Source: Martelella mediterranea DSM 17316
GTDB taxonomy: Bacteria; Pseudomonadota; Alphaproteobacteria; Rhizobiales; Rhizobiaceae
DNA: 64,000 nucleotides
Assembly: GCF_002043005.1 (NCBI RefSeq)
Contig: NZ_CP020332.1
Span: forward strand, 62,001-126,000
Reading direction: 5' to 3'
The position numbers and the translations under genes were made by a program. Positions 1 through 8,783 of the stretch are shown here, one piece after another. The notes beneath the pieces were generated by a model. The model was not told the origin of the DNA. It searched no databases and was given only the letters and a program-made list of their open reading frames with translations. Each line of letters starts with the position of its first letter. The stretch's first letter is position 1.

Positions 1-615
1 GCTGAGGACGGTGCTGTTGACCGCGCGCTCGCCGCCATTGGTGTAGCGGAAGATCGCAGGGACGGGCGCGTTCCGCGCAAAGCGGAAATAGGTGAAGGTG
101 CCATCATCCCAGATGGCCGTGGGCGTGAACTCGCGGCTGCTGCTGACGGCATAGTTTGCGTTCGGGGCATCGGCCGCCACGGCGCGGGCGGGCTGGACCC
201 GGGCCTCGGGGTAGCGGAACTGTACGACGTAATGCGGGGTCTCCCGCGCCTCGACGACGTGGAAATAGTAGGAACGGCGGTTCGTGTAGACGGTGATGTT
301 GGTGGCCACACCCGAGGCTGCCGGCTTGATCGCGAAGGCGCGTCCGCCCGGCACACCGTCGAACTGGAAGCCCACGGTGTCGCCCGCGATGATCGAGCGG
401 ATGGTCTCGCCCTCGCCGAATTCGACGGTGGTGACCCGGGTCAGCGTGGTGACGATCCGGTAGACCTGCCCCTCGGTCCAGGTCGCGATCCGGACGCGGT
501 TGTCATGAGGGCCGGGGCGTGGCGCGGTCTCCGCAAAGGCTACGGGTGCGGTTAGCACGAGGGCACCAGCGACCAGCAGGGCGTGAACAGGGGCAAGAAC
601 GGGAACAGAAGTCAT
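1..615 (-). CDS. virB9: VirB9 type IV secretion outer-membrane-complex protein, C-terminus off the window
   Basis: Partial gene reading leftward out of the window. Its start codon overlaps the virB8 stop in an ATGA arrangement at 612-615. The translation opens with a hydrophobic signal peptide ending near ALVLTAPVAFAE. A beta-rich VirB9/TrbG-type body follows, with segments such as EGQVYRIVTTLTRVTTVEFG and FTPTAIWDDGTFTYFRF. In this family VirB9 sits in the periplasm and outer membrane and forms the core complex with VirB7 and VirB10. VirB10, VirB11, VirB6 and VirD4 are not in the window and are expected to its left. Family assignment is secure; the C-terminal lobe cannot be seen. Confidence 0.93.
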   Translation of the reverse strand, partial: MTSVPVLAPVHALLVAGALVLTAPVAFAETAPRPGPHDNRVRIATWTEGQVYRIVTTLTRVTTVEFGEGETIRSIIAGDTVGFQFDGVPGGRAFAIKPAASGVATNITVYTNRRSYYFHVVEARETPHYVVQFRYPEARVQPARAVAADAPNANYAVSSSREFTPTAIWDDGTFTYFRFARNAPVPAIFRYTNGGERAVNSTVLS

Positions 616-1289
616 TCGGAACGGTCCGATCGGATGGCATATTGGGTGACGGTGAAGCCGAAGGGGTTTTGCCAAACGTCGTCGATCGTGCGGGTCCGTT
701 CGGGCTGGAAGGCAAACATCAGCGTGGCGGTGAAGGATCCGTCCTGCGCGCCTTGCGGGCTGGTCAGGCGCTTTCTAAGCCGCACCTGCGCGCGGTTGTC
801 ACCGATGAGCGTGATCGACGCGATCTCGACAGCCATCTCTGCCGCGGGGCCATATCGCGTCGGCGGATAGCTCTCCTGCCCCGAGGTCCACATGGCGCGC
901 ATGCTGGCCTCGGCCGCCCCGGTGGATTGCGCCAGCACGCGACGCACCCGCAGATCGTTGTCGAGATGGTTGTAGGCCTCACGGTCAAGGATGTAGCGGT
1001 AGATCTGCGCCTCGATGACGGCGGGCCGCTCGGCAAGCGAGACCGTTTCGACCGTGGCGTTCGGCAGAGCGAGACCCGTTGCAGGATCATAGGGCACGAC
1101 GACCGGCGGCGGTGTCTCGACCATCAGGGCGACGGCGGCGGCGGCAAGACAGCCGAAGACACCGAAGCCCGCCCCGCCAAGTCCGATCATCCGCCAGAGC
1201 TGCTCCCGGCGCAGCGCGCCGTGGATCAGTTCCTCCTCAACGAGTTCCCGCGCACTCATGCCTGCGGTCATGTCCGGTGCCTTGGTCAT
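612..1289 (-). CDS. virB8: VirB8 inner-membrane assembly protein
   Basis: 225 aa, the usual length for VirB8. A short cytoplasmic N-terminus is followed by one membrane segment at about residues 40-60 (GLGGAGFGVFGCLAAAAVAL) and a periplasmic NTF2-like domain. That domain includes the typical EAQIYRYILDREAYN and an ending near the NPFGFTVTQYAI signature. VirB8 is a bitopic assembly factor that contacts VirB10, VirB9 and the pilus base. It overlaps virB5 upstream and virB9 downstream by four bases each, so the genes are probably translationally coupled. Confidence 0.93.
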   Translation of the reverse strand: MTKAPDMTAGMSARELVEEELIHGALRREQLWRMIGLGGAGFGVFGCLAAAAVALMVETPPPVVVPYDPATGLALPNATVETVSLAERPAVIEAQIYRYILDREAYNHLDNDLRVRRVLAQSTGAAEASMRAMWTSGQESYPPTRYGPAAEMAVEIASITLIGDNRAQVRLRKRLTSPQGAQDGSFTATLMFAFQPERTRTIDDVWQNPFGFTVTQYAIRSDRSE

Positions 1290-2083
1290 GGTCGCAGGCT
1301 CGGCAGGGTGAAGTCCATGTAGCGTCGCTCTTCCGCGACGGTGGCGGCATCCACCACGCCAGCATTGCCCGCGCCGAGGGTCTGGATGGCTTCAAGCTCC
1401 CACATCCGCGTCATCGCGATGGCCAGTTCCGCCGTAACACGGGTGTTGTGGTCCATCGACGCCTTCAGATCCTCCATGTCGGGGATCATCGCGACGAGCT
1501 GTTCGACCCGTTCGAGGGATTGCGCTGCCTCTGCATGACTGTTCTGGGCCGCCGCCGACATCACGGCACCGGTCGTGGCGCGGGTGGCGACGCCCTCTGC
1601 CCCCGGATTGCCGCTGGTGGCGATCTCGCGCAGCGAGTCCTCATCGAAGCCCGCACTCGCCAGAGCCTGTTCCATCTGCGTGCGTAGGGGACCTGCGTTG
1701 GGACCGATGAGGCTCGACCAGTCGCCCGCCTGGATGCCCCGGATCAGACCGGGGATGTCGTCGAAATTGGCCTGCAGGAGGCCGTCGAGATCGCCGCCCA
1801 TGGCGAGACCGAGAATGCTGCGTGGCCCGGTCAGTGAGGCATACATCTCCTCGAGCTGATCGAACTGCTGCTGCAGGAGGTCGAGCTGTGCCAGCGCATT
1901 GTCCAGAAGATCGGTCTGGATCCCGAAATCTTGCAGCATCTGCTGAAGCTGGCGGATTTCCTGGGCGATGTTCTGGGTATCGACCGTGGGCACGCCCTGT
2001 GACGCGACGGGACCTGCAAAAGCGAGGCCAAGCGCAAGTGTCGCGGCACCGGTGGCAAGGGAACGGTACAAGCGCCGGATCAT
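1286..2083 (-). CDS. virB5: VirB5-family pilus-associated protein
   Basis: 265 aa with a signal peptide ending near GPVASQG. Long alpha-helical stretches follow, rich in Gln and Leu (IRQLQQMLQDFG, QLDLLQQQFDQLEEMYASL), and it ends in MDFTLPSL. This is the layout of VirB5/TrbJ-type minor pilins, which are exported to the periplasm and found at the pilus tip. Its last residues (ERRYMDFTLPSL) resemble those of the adjacent transglycosylase (ERQFMDFTQETL), a shared C-terminal tail. ATGA overlaps occur on both sides. VirB5 proteins diverge strongly, so the assignment rests on layout plus position between VirB4 and VirB8. Confidence 0.82.
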   Translation of the reverse strand: MIRRLYRSLATGAATLALGLAFAGPVASQGVPTVDTQNIAQEIRQLQQMLQDFGIQTDLLDNALAQLDLLQQQFDQLEEMYASLTGPRSILGLAMGGDLDGLLQANFDDIPGLIRGIQAGDWSSLIGPNAGPLRTQMEQALASAGFDEDSLREIATSGNPGAEGVATRATTGAVMSAAAQNSHAEAAQSLERVEQLVAMIPDMEDLKASMDHNTRVTAELAIAMTRMWELEAIQTLGAGNAGVVDAATVAEERRYMDFTLPSLRP

Positions 2084-3273
2084 CGCAATGTCTCCTGGGT
2101 GAAATCCATGAACTGCCGCTCAGCGGCTTGGGCGGCGGCCATGGCGAGTTGTTCCTCGCTCAGCGGCTGGGTGTGGGCGGCCTTGATCCGGGTGCGGATC
2201 GCGACCAGCCGGGCCAGTTCGGCGCGCGCATAGGTGTTGAGCGCGATGGCCTCATGCAGGTCTTCGGTCTCACCGATGCGGGTGATGATGTCCTGCACCC
2301 GCAGGGCGGCGGCACGGACCGAGACCAGCGAATAATCCCCATAGACGCCTGCGCCATGGGCCGAGAGGCTGAAACTTGCGTTGGCGAGAAGCACAGGATC
2401 GATCGTGCCGAGCGCATCGATGCCGCCCACCGCGGCGAGGTAGCTGTTGTATTGCTGCGGGATCACCACCACGTAGTGCTGGGTCTCCGCGAAGGGCGGG
2501 ACGCCGCCGTAGTCTTGCACGTTGCCCGGGCCTGCGTTGTAAGCGGCAAGCGCATGGATGATGTTGCCATCGAACATGTTCAGCATCATCGCGAGGTAAC
2601 GCGCACCGCCTGTGACCTGCAGGTACGGGTCGTCGTAATAGGCGGGGTTGATGCCAAGATCGCTTGCCGTGGCGGGCATGATCTGCGTCAGGCCAAAGGC
2701 CCCGACGGGCGAGCGCGCTCCAATCTGGAACCGGCTCTCCTGCCAGATCAGCGCCTGCAGCAGGCAGCGCCACTGCACAAGGGACAGCCCCGCACGGCTT
2801 ACGCCCGGCAGACTGTGGGTGTCGCGCGCGGCGCGGATAATCAGCTCCTCGATTCCTTCCCGCGCATCGCCGAACATCCGGGCTGCGGCCGGGTTGTTGT
2901 CCTCGGGCGCATAGAGGCTGGCCGCAGCACTCTCGACGTCCTCAACCGCCCCCTGCCCCGCTTCGAGCCCGGCCACGGTGCCAGCCACATCGCCCGAGCC
3001 GAGCGACATCGCATCCATCAGCCCTTCGAGCGAGGCGAGTTGCTGGCGCTCGATCTCGGCCAGTTCCTCTTCGCGGGTCAGCCGGTCTTGCTGCAGTGCG
3101 AGATCCTGATCGGTCTGATCGAGGATCGCCTGTCGTTCGGCGAAGAGGCGCAGATCGAAGGTCGGCACGCCCTGTGCGTTGGCCGGGGCCCCGAGCCAGA
3201 CACTGCAGGCGCCGGCGGTCGCCCCTGTCAGGAGTGCGGCGCTGGCCAGGTTTCGGATGCGGGCGGTGGTCAT
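2080..3273 (-). CDS. Lytic transglycosylase with helical N-terminus and VirB5-like C-terminal tail
   Basis: 397 aa. A signal peptide (cleavage near APANAQG) precedes a coiled-coil-like region (residues ~40-110). A soluble lytic transglycosylase domain follows at ~150-270, with catalytic Glu in LIWQESRFQIGARSPVGAFG and motifs GLTQIMPATASDLGI and [11 protein letters not shown]. The C-terminal 90 residues are helical and end in ERQFMDFTQETL, like the neighbouring VirB5. The enzyme should open peptidoglycan for assembly of the secretion channel. A second transglycosylase lies at the head of the same operon, so the system carries two. The fused VirB5-like tail may tether this one to the pilus apparatus (inference). 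Confidence 0.88.
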   Translation of the reverse strand: MTTARIRNLASAALLTGATAGACSVWLGAPANAQGVPTFDLRLFAERQAILDQTDQDLALQQDRLTREEELAEIERQQLASLEGLMDAMSLGSGDVAGTVAGLEAGQGAVEDVESAAASLYAPEDNNPAAARMFGDAREGIEELIIRAARDTHSLPGVSRAGLSLVQWRCLLQALIWQESRFQIGARSPVGAFGLTQIMPATASDLGINPAYYDDPYLQVTGGARYLAMMLNMFDGNIIHALAAYNAGPGNVQDYGGVPPFAETQHYVVVIPQQYNSYLAAVGGIDALGTIDPVLLANASFSLSAHGAGVYGDYSLVSVRAAALRVQDIITRIGETEDLHEAIALNTYARAELARLVAIRTRIKAAHTQPLSEEQLAMAAAQAAERQFMDFTQETLR

Positions 3274-3277
3274 CGGA

Positions 3278-3490
3278 TCAGCCGCCCGACCCCAGCAGCA
3301 CGAAATCGCAGGATGTATCGCGACGGGTCACGATTTCGCCGCTGGTCGAGACCGTCACCGCGGAGGCAGTGCGCGCGGGTGCATCGCGGAAATTGAAGCA
3401 GTTAGCCTGCGCAGGGTTATGCTGCGCGCAGGCTGTCAGGGTCAGGCCGAGGCCGAGCAGCACGGCGCTGCGGCTGAGGATACGGGTCAT
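3278..3490 (-). CDS. Small lipoprotein in the virB operon (VirB7 candidate)
   Basis: 70 aa. A lipoprotein signal (LLGLGLTLTACAQH) has the lipobox Cys at about residue 21, followed by a short Cys-containing mature part. It lies between virB4 and the transglycosylase, and its start overlaps the virB4 stop (ATGA at 3487-3490). Size, lipobox and operon place fit a VirB7-type outer-membrane lipoprotein that partners VirB9. Its position differs from the classical virB7 (after virB6), so this is inference from layout, not from sequence similarity. Confidence 0.72.
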   Translation of the reverse strand: MTRILSRSAVLLGLGLTLTACAQHNPAQANCFNFRDAPARTASAVTVSTSGEIVTRRDTSCDFVLLGSGG

Positions 3491-5871
3491 GTCACTCTCC
3501 AGAAATCGGGGCGGTCGCGGTAGTCGGGGCCGACAAGGGCCTCGCCCTTCTCCATGCCGCCGAGGATGGTCACGAGGGAGCCGAGGGCACTGAGATCGGC
3601 GTCGATCACCACCGCACCCCGGTCATCGCGCACGAGCGCGAGCCGCGAGGCCGACCCGACGCCCAGAAGCACGTCGAGCTCTTTCTCGCTGAGACCGAGC
3701 ATCGCGTAATCAGCGGCCGAGGCGCGGATGTTGGGCAGGAGCACCTGCGTCGGCACGGCTTCGACGATGGTCTTGCCGGTGCGGGTGCGCTCGAGCTGAC
3801 TGGCATATTGGGTCATCATCACGACGACAGCGTTCTGCTTGCGGGCGGTCACCAGCCAGTTCGAAAGCCGCTCCGCGAAATACGCGTTGTCTAGCGCCTT
3901 CCAGGCCTCGTCGATGACGATGATCGTGGGCTTGCGGTCCTCGATCACCCGCTCGACCCGGCGGAAGAGGTAGGACAGGACCGCCATGCGCTCCCGCTCG
4001 CTCTCGGAGTCGAGGATACCGGTCAGATCGAAGCCTGCGACGTCCCCGCCGATGCTGAAGCTGTCCTTGGCATTGGCCCCGAAGATCCAGCCGTAGCGGC
4101 CTTCGGCGGTCCATTCCTGCATCCGCTCGAAGAGATCGCCCTCGTCATCGGTTGAAACCAGAAGCGAGGCGAAGTCCGACCAATTGCGCAGCCCCGCGTT
4201 TCCGGCGCTGGCGTTCTGGCGCACGACCTCCTGCAGGCGATTGGTCTGCACCGGGGTCAAGGGTCGGTCGCGGCGCTCGAGAAGGCTTGCGAGCCAGTCG
4301 GCCAGCCACGCCTGACCGCGGGCATCAATCTCGGTCTGAAGCGGGTTCAGGCCCGTGGGCCGTCCGGCCCGCACGGTCGAATAGCTGCCGCCGAGCGCGC
4401 GGACGGCCATCTCCATGCCCGCGCGGTAGTCGAAGACGAAGAGCCGCGCGCCAGCGCGACGGGCCATCGTCATCAGGAACGCCGCCAGCACGGATTTGCC
4501 CGAGCCGGGGCGGCCAAGGATCAGCGTGTGGCCGCCTGTGGGCTCGCGATCCGGTGCGCCCTGTTCGTGGAAGTTGAAGCGAAACCCGCTGCGCTCGGGC
4601 GTCGGGAAGAGCGTGATCGGCACGCCCCAGGGGACTTCCCGGCCATTCTTGCCGAGCGGGGTGCGGTGGAAAGTGGCGAGATCGGCGAAGTTGTGGTTCG
4701 TGATCGCAGCCTTGCGGCTGCGCGCACCTGTATTGCCGGGATGCTGCGCCATGAAATGCGCCCGCGCGCCAAAAGCCTCCGAAATCAGGTTGATGCCGGA
4801 GGTGGTAGAGATGTTGCGGATCTCGGCCGCGATGTCGTCGAGGGCCGCTTGGCTGCGCGCATAGACAGCTACCGTCATGTGGTGCTCGCCGAAAATCAGG
4901 CGTTTTGATTCCAGATCGTCCTGGGCGAGTTCCAGTTCCTGCGCGAGGCTGACGGCCCCGTCATTGGCCGCCTGCATGAGGCGCAGCTGCCGTTTGATCC
5001 GACCTGCCATGATGTTCGCGTTGATCGGCACGAAGGAGTGGGTGACCACCATGTCGACGGGCAGGTTCAGCTCGTCGAGCATCAGGCTGTCGGTCTTGGC
5101 GGGGTAGTTTTTCACCGCAAAGATCGCGCCGAGCTTGTCGCCGACGGCACCGTCGGAGAGCGCGATGGTCGATCCGCGGAAGGTGACGCGGGTATTGGCA
5201 ACGTCCTCGGCGATCACGCCAAGGCGCGACCGCGGGAAGAGCGGGTGCTCTTCGCCAGTGTTGAGCGAACCAAGAAAGCCGAGAAGCTCGCCGGTGCTGG
5301 CGGCAAGCAGCCGGGGTTTCAGCTCATCAAAGGACGACAGCAAAAACCCCACGACCTCGTCGAGCTTGCGCAAGCGGCGTGTTGTGTCCGCTGCATGACG
5401 CGCACGCGACGCGCCCAGACCGAAGGGCAGACGGCTGCCCGCCTCCGGGCGCTTCAGCACAGTCAGCGTCAGCGTCTTGTCGCGCAGGCCAGCTTGAGCC
5501 AGATGCGCGCGCCAGCGTTGATCGACGGCAGCCGCAAATCCCTCGCCCGGGATGGGCGGCAGAGTAACGTCGACCGCTTTTGAGACCTTGTGCAGGTAGA
5601 AGGAAAACTCGGTCCCCACTTGCGCAACGATGCCCGCCAGGAGCCCGCCGATCCGGTCGAGATGGGCGTCTTCGCTCGTGGTGCTGTTCACCCCTTCCAG
5701 CCGGATGCATTGCATCAGCTCGTTGCCGCGTGTCCGGATCGTCCGGTCGGTCACGAGGCTGACATAGGGCAGCATCGACGACAGCCGCTTCTCGCCCTTG
5801 ACCCATGCGGGCAGCGCGGTCAGCGGATCGAGCGCGTCCGCCACGTCATCGGCCAGTCCATCACGGGGCAT
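3487..5871 (-). CDS. virB4: VirB4 conjugation/secretion ATPase
   Basis: 794 aa, full family length. An N-terminal CagE/TrbE/VirB4 domain is followed by a RecA-like ATPase domain. Walker A is GRPGSGKSVLAAF at about residue 450, and Walker B is TIIVIDEAWKALD at about 650, followed by the ARKQNAVVVMMTQYASQLE motif. VirB4 energises pilus biogenesis and substrate transfer at the inner membrane. It starts inside the last 11 bases of virB3. Nothing suggests inactivation. Confidence 0.96.
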   Translation of the reverse strand: MPRDGLADDVADALDPLTALPAWVKGEKRLSSMLPYVSLVTDRTIRTRGNELMQCIRLEGVNSTTSEDAHLDRIGGLLAGIVAQVGTEFSFYLHKVSKAVDVTLPPIPGEGFAAAVDQRWRAHLAQAGLRDKTLTLTVLKRPEAGSRLPFGLGASRARHAADTTRRLRKLDEVVGFLLSSFDELKPRLLAASTGELLGFLGSLNTGEEHPLFPRSRLGVIAEDVANTRVTFRGSTIALSDGAVGDKLGAIFAVKNYPAKTDSLMLDELNLPVDMVVTHSFVPINANIMAGRIKRQLRLMQAANDGAVSLAQELELAQDDLESKRLIFGEHHMTVAVYARSQAALDDIAAEIRNISTTSGINLISEAFGARAHFMAQHPGNTGARSRKAAITNHNFADLATFHRTPLGKNGREVPWGVPITLFPTPERSGFRFNFHEQGAPDREPTGGHTLILGRPGSGKSVLAAFLMTMARRAGARLFVFDYRAGMEMAVRALGGSYSTVRAGRPTGLNPLQTEIDARGQAWLADWLASLLERRDRPLTPVQTNRLQEVVRQNASAGNAGLRNWSDFASLLVSTDDEGDLFERMQEWTAEGRYGWIFGANAKDSFSIGGDVAGFDLTGILDSESERERMAVLSYLFRRVERVIEDRKPTIIVIDEAWKALDNAYFAERLSNWLVTARKQNAVVVMMTQYASQLERTRTGKTIVEAVPTQVLLPNIRASAADYAMLGLSEKELDVLLGVGSASRLALVRDDRGAVVIDADLSALGSLVTILGGMEKGEALVGPDYRDRPDFWRVT

Positions 5872-6139
5872 AGCTGTCGCCCCCGTGGAGCTTGCGGTTC
5901 GTTGTGGGTGGGGTTTCCTGCAAGGTGATCACCAGGACATCGAGGAAGTTCGGATCCCAGTCTGCGGCCTTCCAGAGCGCCGGCCAGGCCAGCCCCGCGA
6001 AGACGGCCACCACCCAGCTCTGCACCCAGAGGAACAGGAGCGTCGAGCCGAAGAGCCAGACCATGGCGTACATGATCGGCAAGCCCATCAGCTTGGGTGG
6101 CCTGAGAAGGCCTATGAACACGCGGGACTGGTCGGACAT
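5861..6139 (-). CDS. virB3: VirB3 membrane protein
   Basis: 92 aa from the ATG at 6139, chosen because a GGAGG box lies just upstream and the downstream sequence begins the family pattern MSDQSRVFIGLLRPPKLMGL. Two adjacent hydrophobic stretches follow (MYAMVWLFGSTLLFLWV and VVAVFAGLAWPALWKAAD), then a short cytoplasmic tail. VirB3 is a small inner-membrane partner of VirB4, and here its end overlaps the virB4 start. The open frame extends to 6223, but the extra residues look unlike the family. Confidence 0.88.
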   Translation of the reverse strand: MSDQSRVFIGLLRPPKLMGLPIMYAMVWLFGSTLLFLWVQSWVVAVFAGLAWPALWKAADWDPNFLDVLVITLQETPPTTNRKLHGGDSYAP

Positions 6140-6164
6140 GGCCGAGACCTCCGGAAGTTCTGGC

Positions 6165-6479
6165 TCAGGTCGTCCAGATGGCGGCAACAATGGTGGGCGC
6201 TGCGGCGATGCCCGCGATTGCAACCACGACCCAGAGCGCTTGGCGGAAATCGAGGATGCCGAAGAGCCAGGAGAGGAACACGCCGATCAGCGCCAGCGTG
6301 CCGATCACGATGCCCAAGGGGCCGGTGATGGCGTTCACGATGCCCTGCAGCAAGGTCTGGACCGGCGAGAGATCGATGCTCTGCGCCAGTGCGGGATCTG
6401 CGAGCATGATGAGCGCCATTGCGCCCATGAGCGCGCAAGTCACCGCGCGGGCGGCAACGGGGGAAAGTCTGGATGTCAC
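6165..6479 (-). CDS. virB2: VirB2 major pilin
   Basis: 104 aa starting at a GTG that overlaps the stop of the upstream transglycosylase gene (GTGA). A long signal peptide ends near ADPALAQS. Two hydrophobic helices follow, separated by a short polar turn ([20 protein letters not shown] and [20 protein letters not shown]), the standard TrbC/VirB2 pilin layout. It is the structural subunit of the conjugative pilus. It sits directly upstream of virB3, as in canonical operons. Confidence 0.9.
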   Translation of the reverse strand: MTSRLSPVAARAVTCALMGAMALIMLADPALAQSIDLSPVQTLLQGIVNAITGPLGIVIGTLALIGVFLSWLFGILDFRQALWVVVAIAGIAAAPTIVAAIWTT

Positions 6480-7156
6480 GAGAGATCTCCTCTGAGCCGT
6501 TGGAACACGGCAGTCACACGGGCCACATGGCCCTGGGTTTCGCGGAAAGGGGGAATGCCACCGTGGCGGGTGACCGCCTCAGGCCCGGCATTGTAGGCGG
6601 CCAGCGCCAGCACAGGATCGCCGAAGCGCTCCAGCATCATCAGAAGGTACCGGGCTGAGCCGTCGAGGTTCTGCGCGATGTCATGAGGATCGACGCCAAG
6701 ATCACGCGCCGTGCCGGGCATCAACTGACCAAGCCCGATGGCCCCGACCGGGCTCAAGGCGCCGGGATTGTACGCGCTCTCGACTTCGATGTTGGCGCGG
6801 TAGAACAGCGCCCAATCGGTGACTGAGAGACCCGCCTGACGCAGGGCGTCATGGCTGCCGTAGCGCAGCGCGGTGGTCTCGATGGCGTGGAGGATTTCGG
6901 GGGAGGCGGGGACAGCACGCGGTGTCACGGCCACGGCCGCAACCTGTGCCAGCGGCTGATCTGCGTCCGATCGTTGCGGTCTTGCGAAAAGAAAGAGGCG
7001 GTCCGTCTGCGTCCCATCCGGGGCGGCGTCGGAGGTGTCGAACGCCCGCAGCGACTGCGTGCCGTTCGCGATATCGATCAGCTGCCCGTCGGGGCTGACC
7101 TGGAAGATGAAACCGTCGGCCAGGGCCAAGGGTGCGGAACAAACACCTGTACCCAA
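6476..7156 (-). CDS. virB1: VirB1-like lytic transglycosylase
   Basis: The C-terminal half is a clear SLT domain: catalytic Glu in [20 protein letters not shown], then [16 protein letters not shown] and [13 protein letters not shown], ending in [15 protein letters not shown] hydrophobic export segment ([20 protein letters not shown]) precedes it. The start is uncertain: the frame is open to 7522 across the upstream gene, no ATG lies near the export signal, and the TTG at 7156 is the nearest possible start. Another start, or a small frameshift in this overlap, is possible. It heads the virB operon and should remodel peptidoglycan for pilus assembly. Confidence 0.82.
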   Translation of the reverse strand: MGTGVCSAPLALADGFIFQVSPDGQLIDIANGTQSLRAFDTSDAAPDGTQTDRLFLFARPQRSDADQPLAQVAAVAVTPRAVPASPEILHAIETTALRYGSHDALRQAGLSVTDWALFYRANIEVESAYNPGALSPVGAIGLGQLMPGTARDLGVDPHDIAQNLDGSARYLLMMLERFGDPVLALAAYNAGPEAVTRHGGIPPFRETQGHVARVTAVFQRLRGDLS

Positions 7157-7181
7157 TGCAACGACGAGCGCGAACGCGCGG

Positions 7182-7541
7182 TCAGTCGTCCTTGACCAGA
7201 ACCGGGCCAGTCCGCGGCTGTGCCACGCGGCCGGGGGCGGTGTGACGCTCGCGTCCGCCTTCTTCAAGGGGAATGCTGGCGGTTGTGCAGCCCATTTCGG
7301 CAAGGAAGCTGACAAGACCGACGATGGTCTTGAACTCGCGCACCTTGAGGTAGCTGCGGCTGGTGACAAGCATCTTGTCGGCCCGACCGTCTTCCGCGAC
7401 GGCGCGCGCAACCCAGGTGCCGTACCAGCTGTTGTGTCGTTTCTCGCCAGCTTCCTTGCAGACCACCTCGAGGAGGTAGCCATCTGCAAGCAGGCTTCGC
7501 AGTCCGTCTTCTGTAACCACATTCGGGGCTTCTTCTATCAT
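7182..7541 (-). CDS. Conserved hypothetical protein at the head of the virB operon
   Basis: 119 aa from the ATG at 7541, selected because a purine-rich ribosome site (AGGGAAGG) precedes it; the longer frame to 7748 runs through apparent promoter sequence. There is no signal peptide or membrane segment. It contains [26 protein letters not shown], a mixed alpha/beta pattern. Its stop lies just before the export signal of the VirB1-like gene, so it may be cotranscribed. No function recognised. Confidence 0.65.
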   Translation of the reverse strand: MIEEAPNVVTEDGLRSLLADGYLLEVVCKEAGEKRHNSWYGTWVARAVAEDGRADKMLVTSRSYLKVREFKTIVGLVSFLAEMGCTTASIPLEEGGRERHTAPGRVAQPRTGPVLVKDD

Positions 7542-7735
7542 GGCCTTCCCTTGGGTCCTTTCCTGCCTGGGGTGCAGCATCGGTTCCGCGGGGTCGCAAC
7601 ACCGCGGTCGATACGAGACAACATGAACGATAGCAAGACAATAATAACGACTTGACGAAAATCGCCTTGCTCTGATAACGGTGCTACAGGACGAGATTGC
7701 AACATTAAAGGCGCAAAAGGAGTTTTGCCCTGCAC

Positions 7736-7993
7736 ATGTCATGTGCACGCAACGCTATTCTTGCGCTGATGATCGTGGCGACACCAGCGCAAGCCGCTGT
7801 GGCTGCACCCTGTCTCGCCCCCGAACGCCCCTTCCTGCCGCAGTCACGCGAAGACATGCGCCGCTACGCCGATCTGCTCCGCGCGGACTTCGAGACCTAC
7901 ATCGCTGAGGTCCAGACCTATTTCCGCTGCCTTGACGAGGAACGCGCGCGCGCCTTTGTCGAGGCACGTGAGGGGCATTGCCAAGTTGTTTGA
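7736..7993 (+). pseudogene. Secreted small protein truncated by the IS6 element
   Basis: 85 codons. A signal peptide (ILALMIVATPAQAAVAA) precedes a short helical region (DLLRADFETYIAEVQTYFRC, then LDEERARAF). The frame enters the left inverted repeat of the IS6-family element at 7974 and stops inside it at 7993, so the native C-terminus has been replaced by element-encoded residues. It is divergent from the virB operon head and may once have belonged to it. Function not recognised. Confidence 0.6.
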
Positions 7994-8783
7994 CCTCCGC
8001 GTTTCGGGTATCGAGACGAGATGAAGTTGCCGAGCTCATTTCCCCGTCTGAAGGGGTTTCGTTTTCCGCGTGAAGTTGTCGCCTTCGCGGTCTGGGCCTA
8101 TCATCGATTTGCGTTGAGCACGGCCGATGTGGAAGATCTTCTTGCTGAACGCGGTGTGATCGTGAGCAGGGAAACGGTTCGTCTCTGGATCAACCGCTTT
8201 GGCCGACATTTTGCCGACTGTATTCGCACAGACCGGCCCAAGCCGAACGATAAGTGGCATATGGATGAGGCTGTCATCACGATCAGCGGAAAAAAATTCT
8301 GGCTTTGGCGGGCAATTGACGCCGCTGGTGACGTGCTCGACATTTTGGTTCAAGCTCGCCGCAATACCAAAGCTGCCAAGCGTTTTTTCTCAAGGTTGGT
8401 CAAGCAATTCGGTGAACCACGTGTCGTCGTGACGGACAAGCTGCGCAGCTATATCAAGCCGATACAAGACCTGACGCCAGATGCTGATCATCGGGCCCAC
8501 AAGGGCCTGAACAACAGAATTGAAAACTCACACCGTCAGACGAGGAAGCGAGAGAAGATCATGGGGCGATTCAAATCACCTCGTCAAGCTCAACGTTTTC
8601 TGTCAGCCCACGATCAGATAAACACCCTCTTTCGTCCCCGCCGATACAACCTCTCAGCTCTCTCATATCGACACGCAAGAGCAGATGCCTTCTGCCTGTG
8701 GGCCGATTACACGGCAGAAATGGCAGCTTGAAAAACGAACGCCTCGCCAACCCGCGACCAAAGACAAACAACTTGGCAATGCC
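7974..8783 (+). mobile_element. IS6-family insertion sequence, 810 bp, no target-site duplication
   Basis: Perfect 19-bp terminal inverted repeats, GGCATTGCCAAGTTGTTTG at 7974-7992 and its complement at 8765-8783, enclose one transposase gene. The bases just outside (ACGTGAGG on the left, GGACGAAA on the right) do not match, so the 8-bp duplication normal for this family is absent. Genes on both sides are truncated at the element ends. This is what replicative cointegrate formation, deletion, or recombination between two copies leaves behind. Confidence 0.93.
8021..8731 (+). CDS. IS6-family DDE transposase
   Basis: 236 aa, near full length for the family. An N-terminal helix-turn-helix region (STADVEDLLAERGVIVSRET) is followed by the catalytic core: first Asp in KWHMDEAVITISGKKFWLWR, second in RVVVTDKLRSY, and Glu in LNNRIENSHRQTRKRE. 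The C-terminus has the usual FLSAHDQINTLFRPRRY. It appears intact, so the element may still be active. Confidence 0.96.
   Translation: MKLPSSFPRLKGFRFPREVVAFAVWAYHRFALSTADVEDLLAERGVIVSRETVRLWINRFGRHFADCIRTDRPKPNDKWHMDEAVITISGKKFWLWRAIDAAGDVLDILVQARRNTKAAKRFFSRLVKQFGEPRVVVTDKLRSYIKPIQDLTPDADHRAHKGLNNRIENSHRQTRKREKIMGRFKSPRQAQRFLSAHDQINTLFRPRRYNLSALSYRHARADAFCLWADYTAEMAA

Noticed and set aside
519..1322. 267-codon plus-strand frame over virB8
   Set aside because: Arg/Gly-rich by-product of GC-rich sequence opposite a clearly coding virB8; no motif.
1822..3396. 524-codon plus-strand frame over virB5 and the transglycosylase
   Set aside because: Long only because the opposite strand is codon-biased; the minus strand has signal peptides and catalytic motifs.
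7690..7705. Near-match to the recurrent palindrome (ATTGCAACATT) before the gene at 7736
   Set aside because: Lacks symmetry in the arms and differs from the core, so it was not counted among the five sites.
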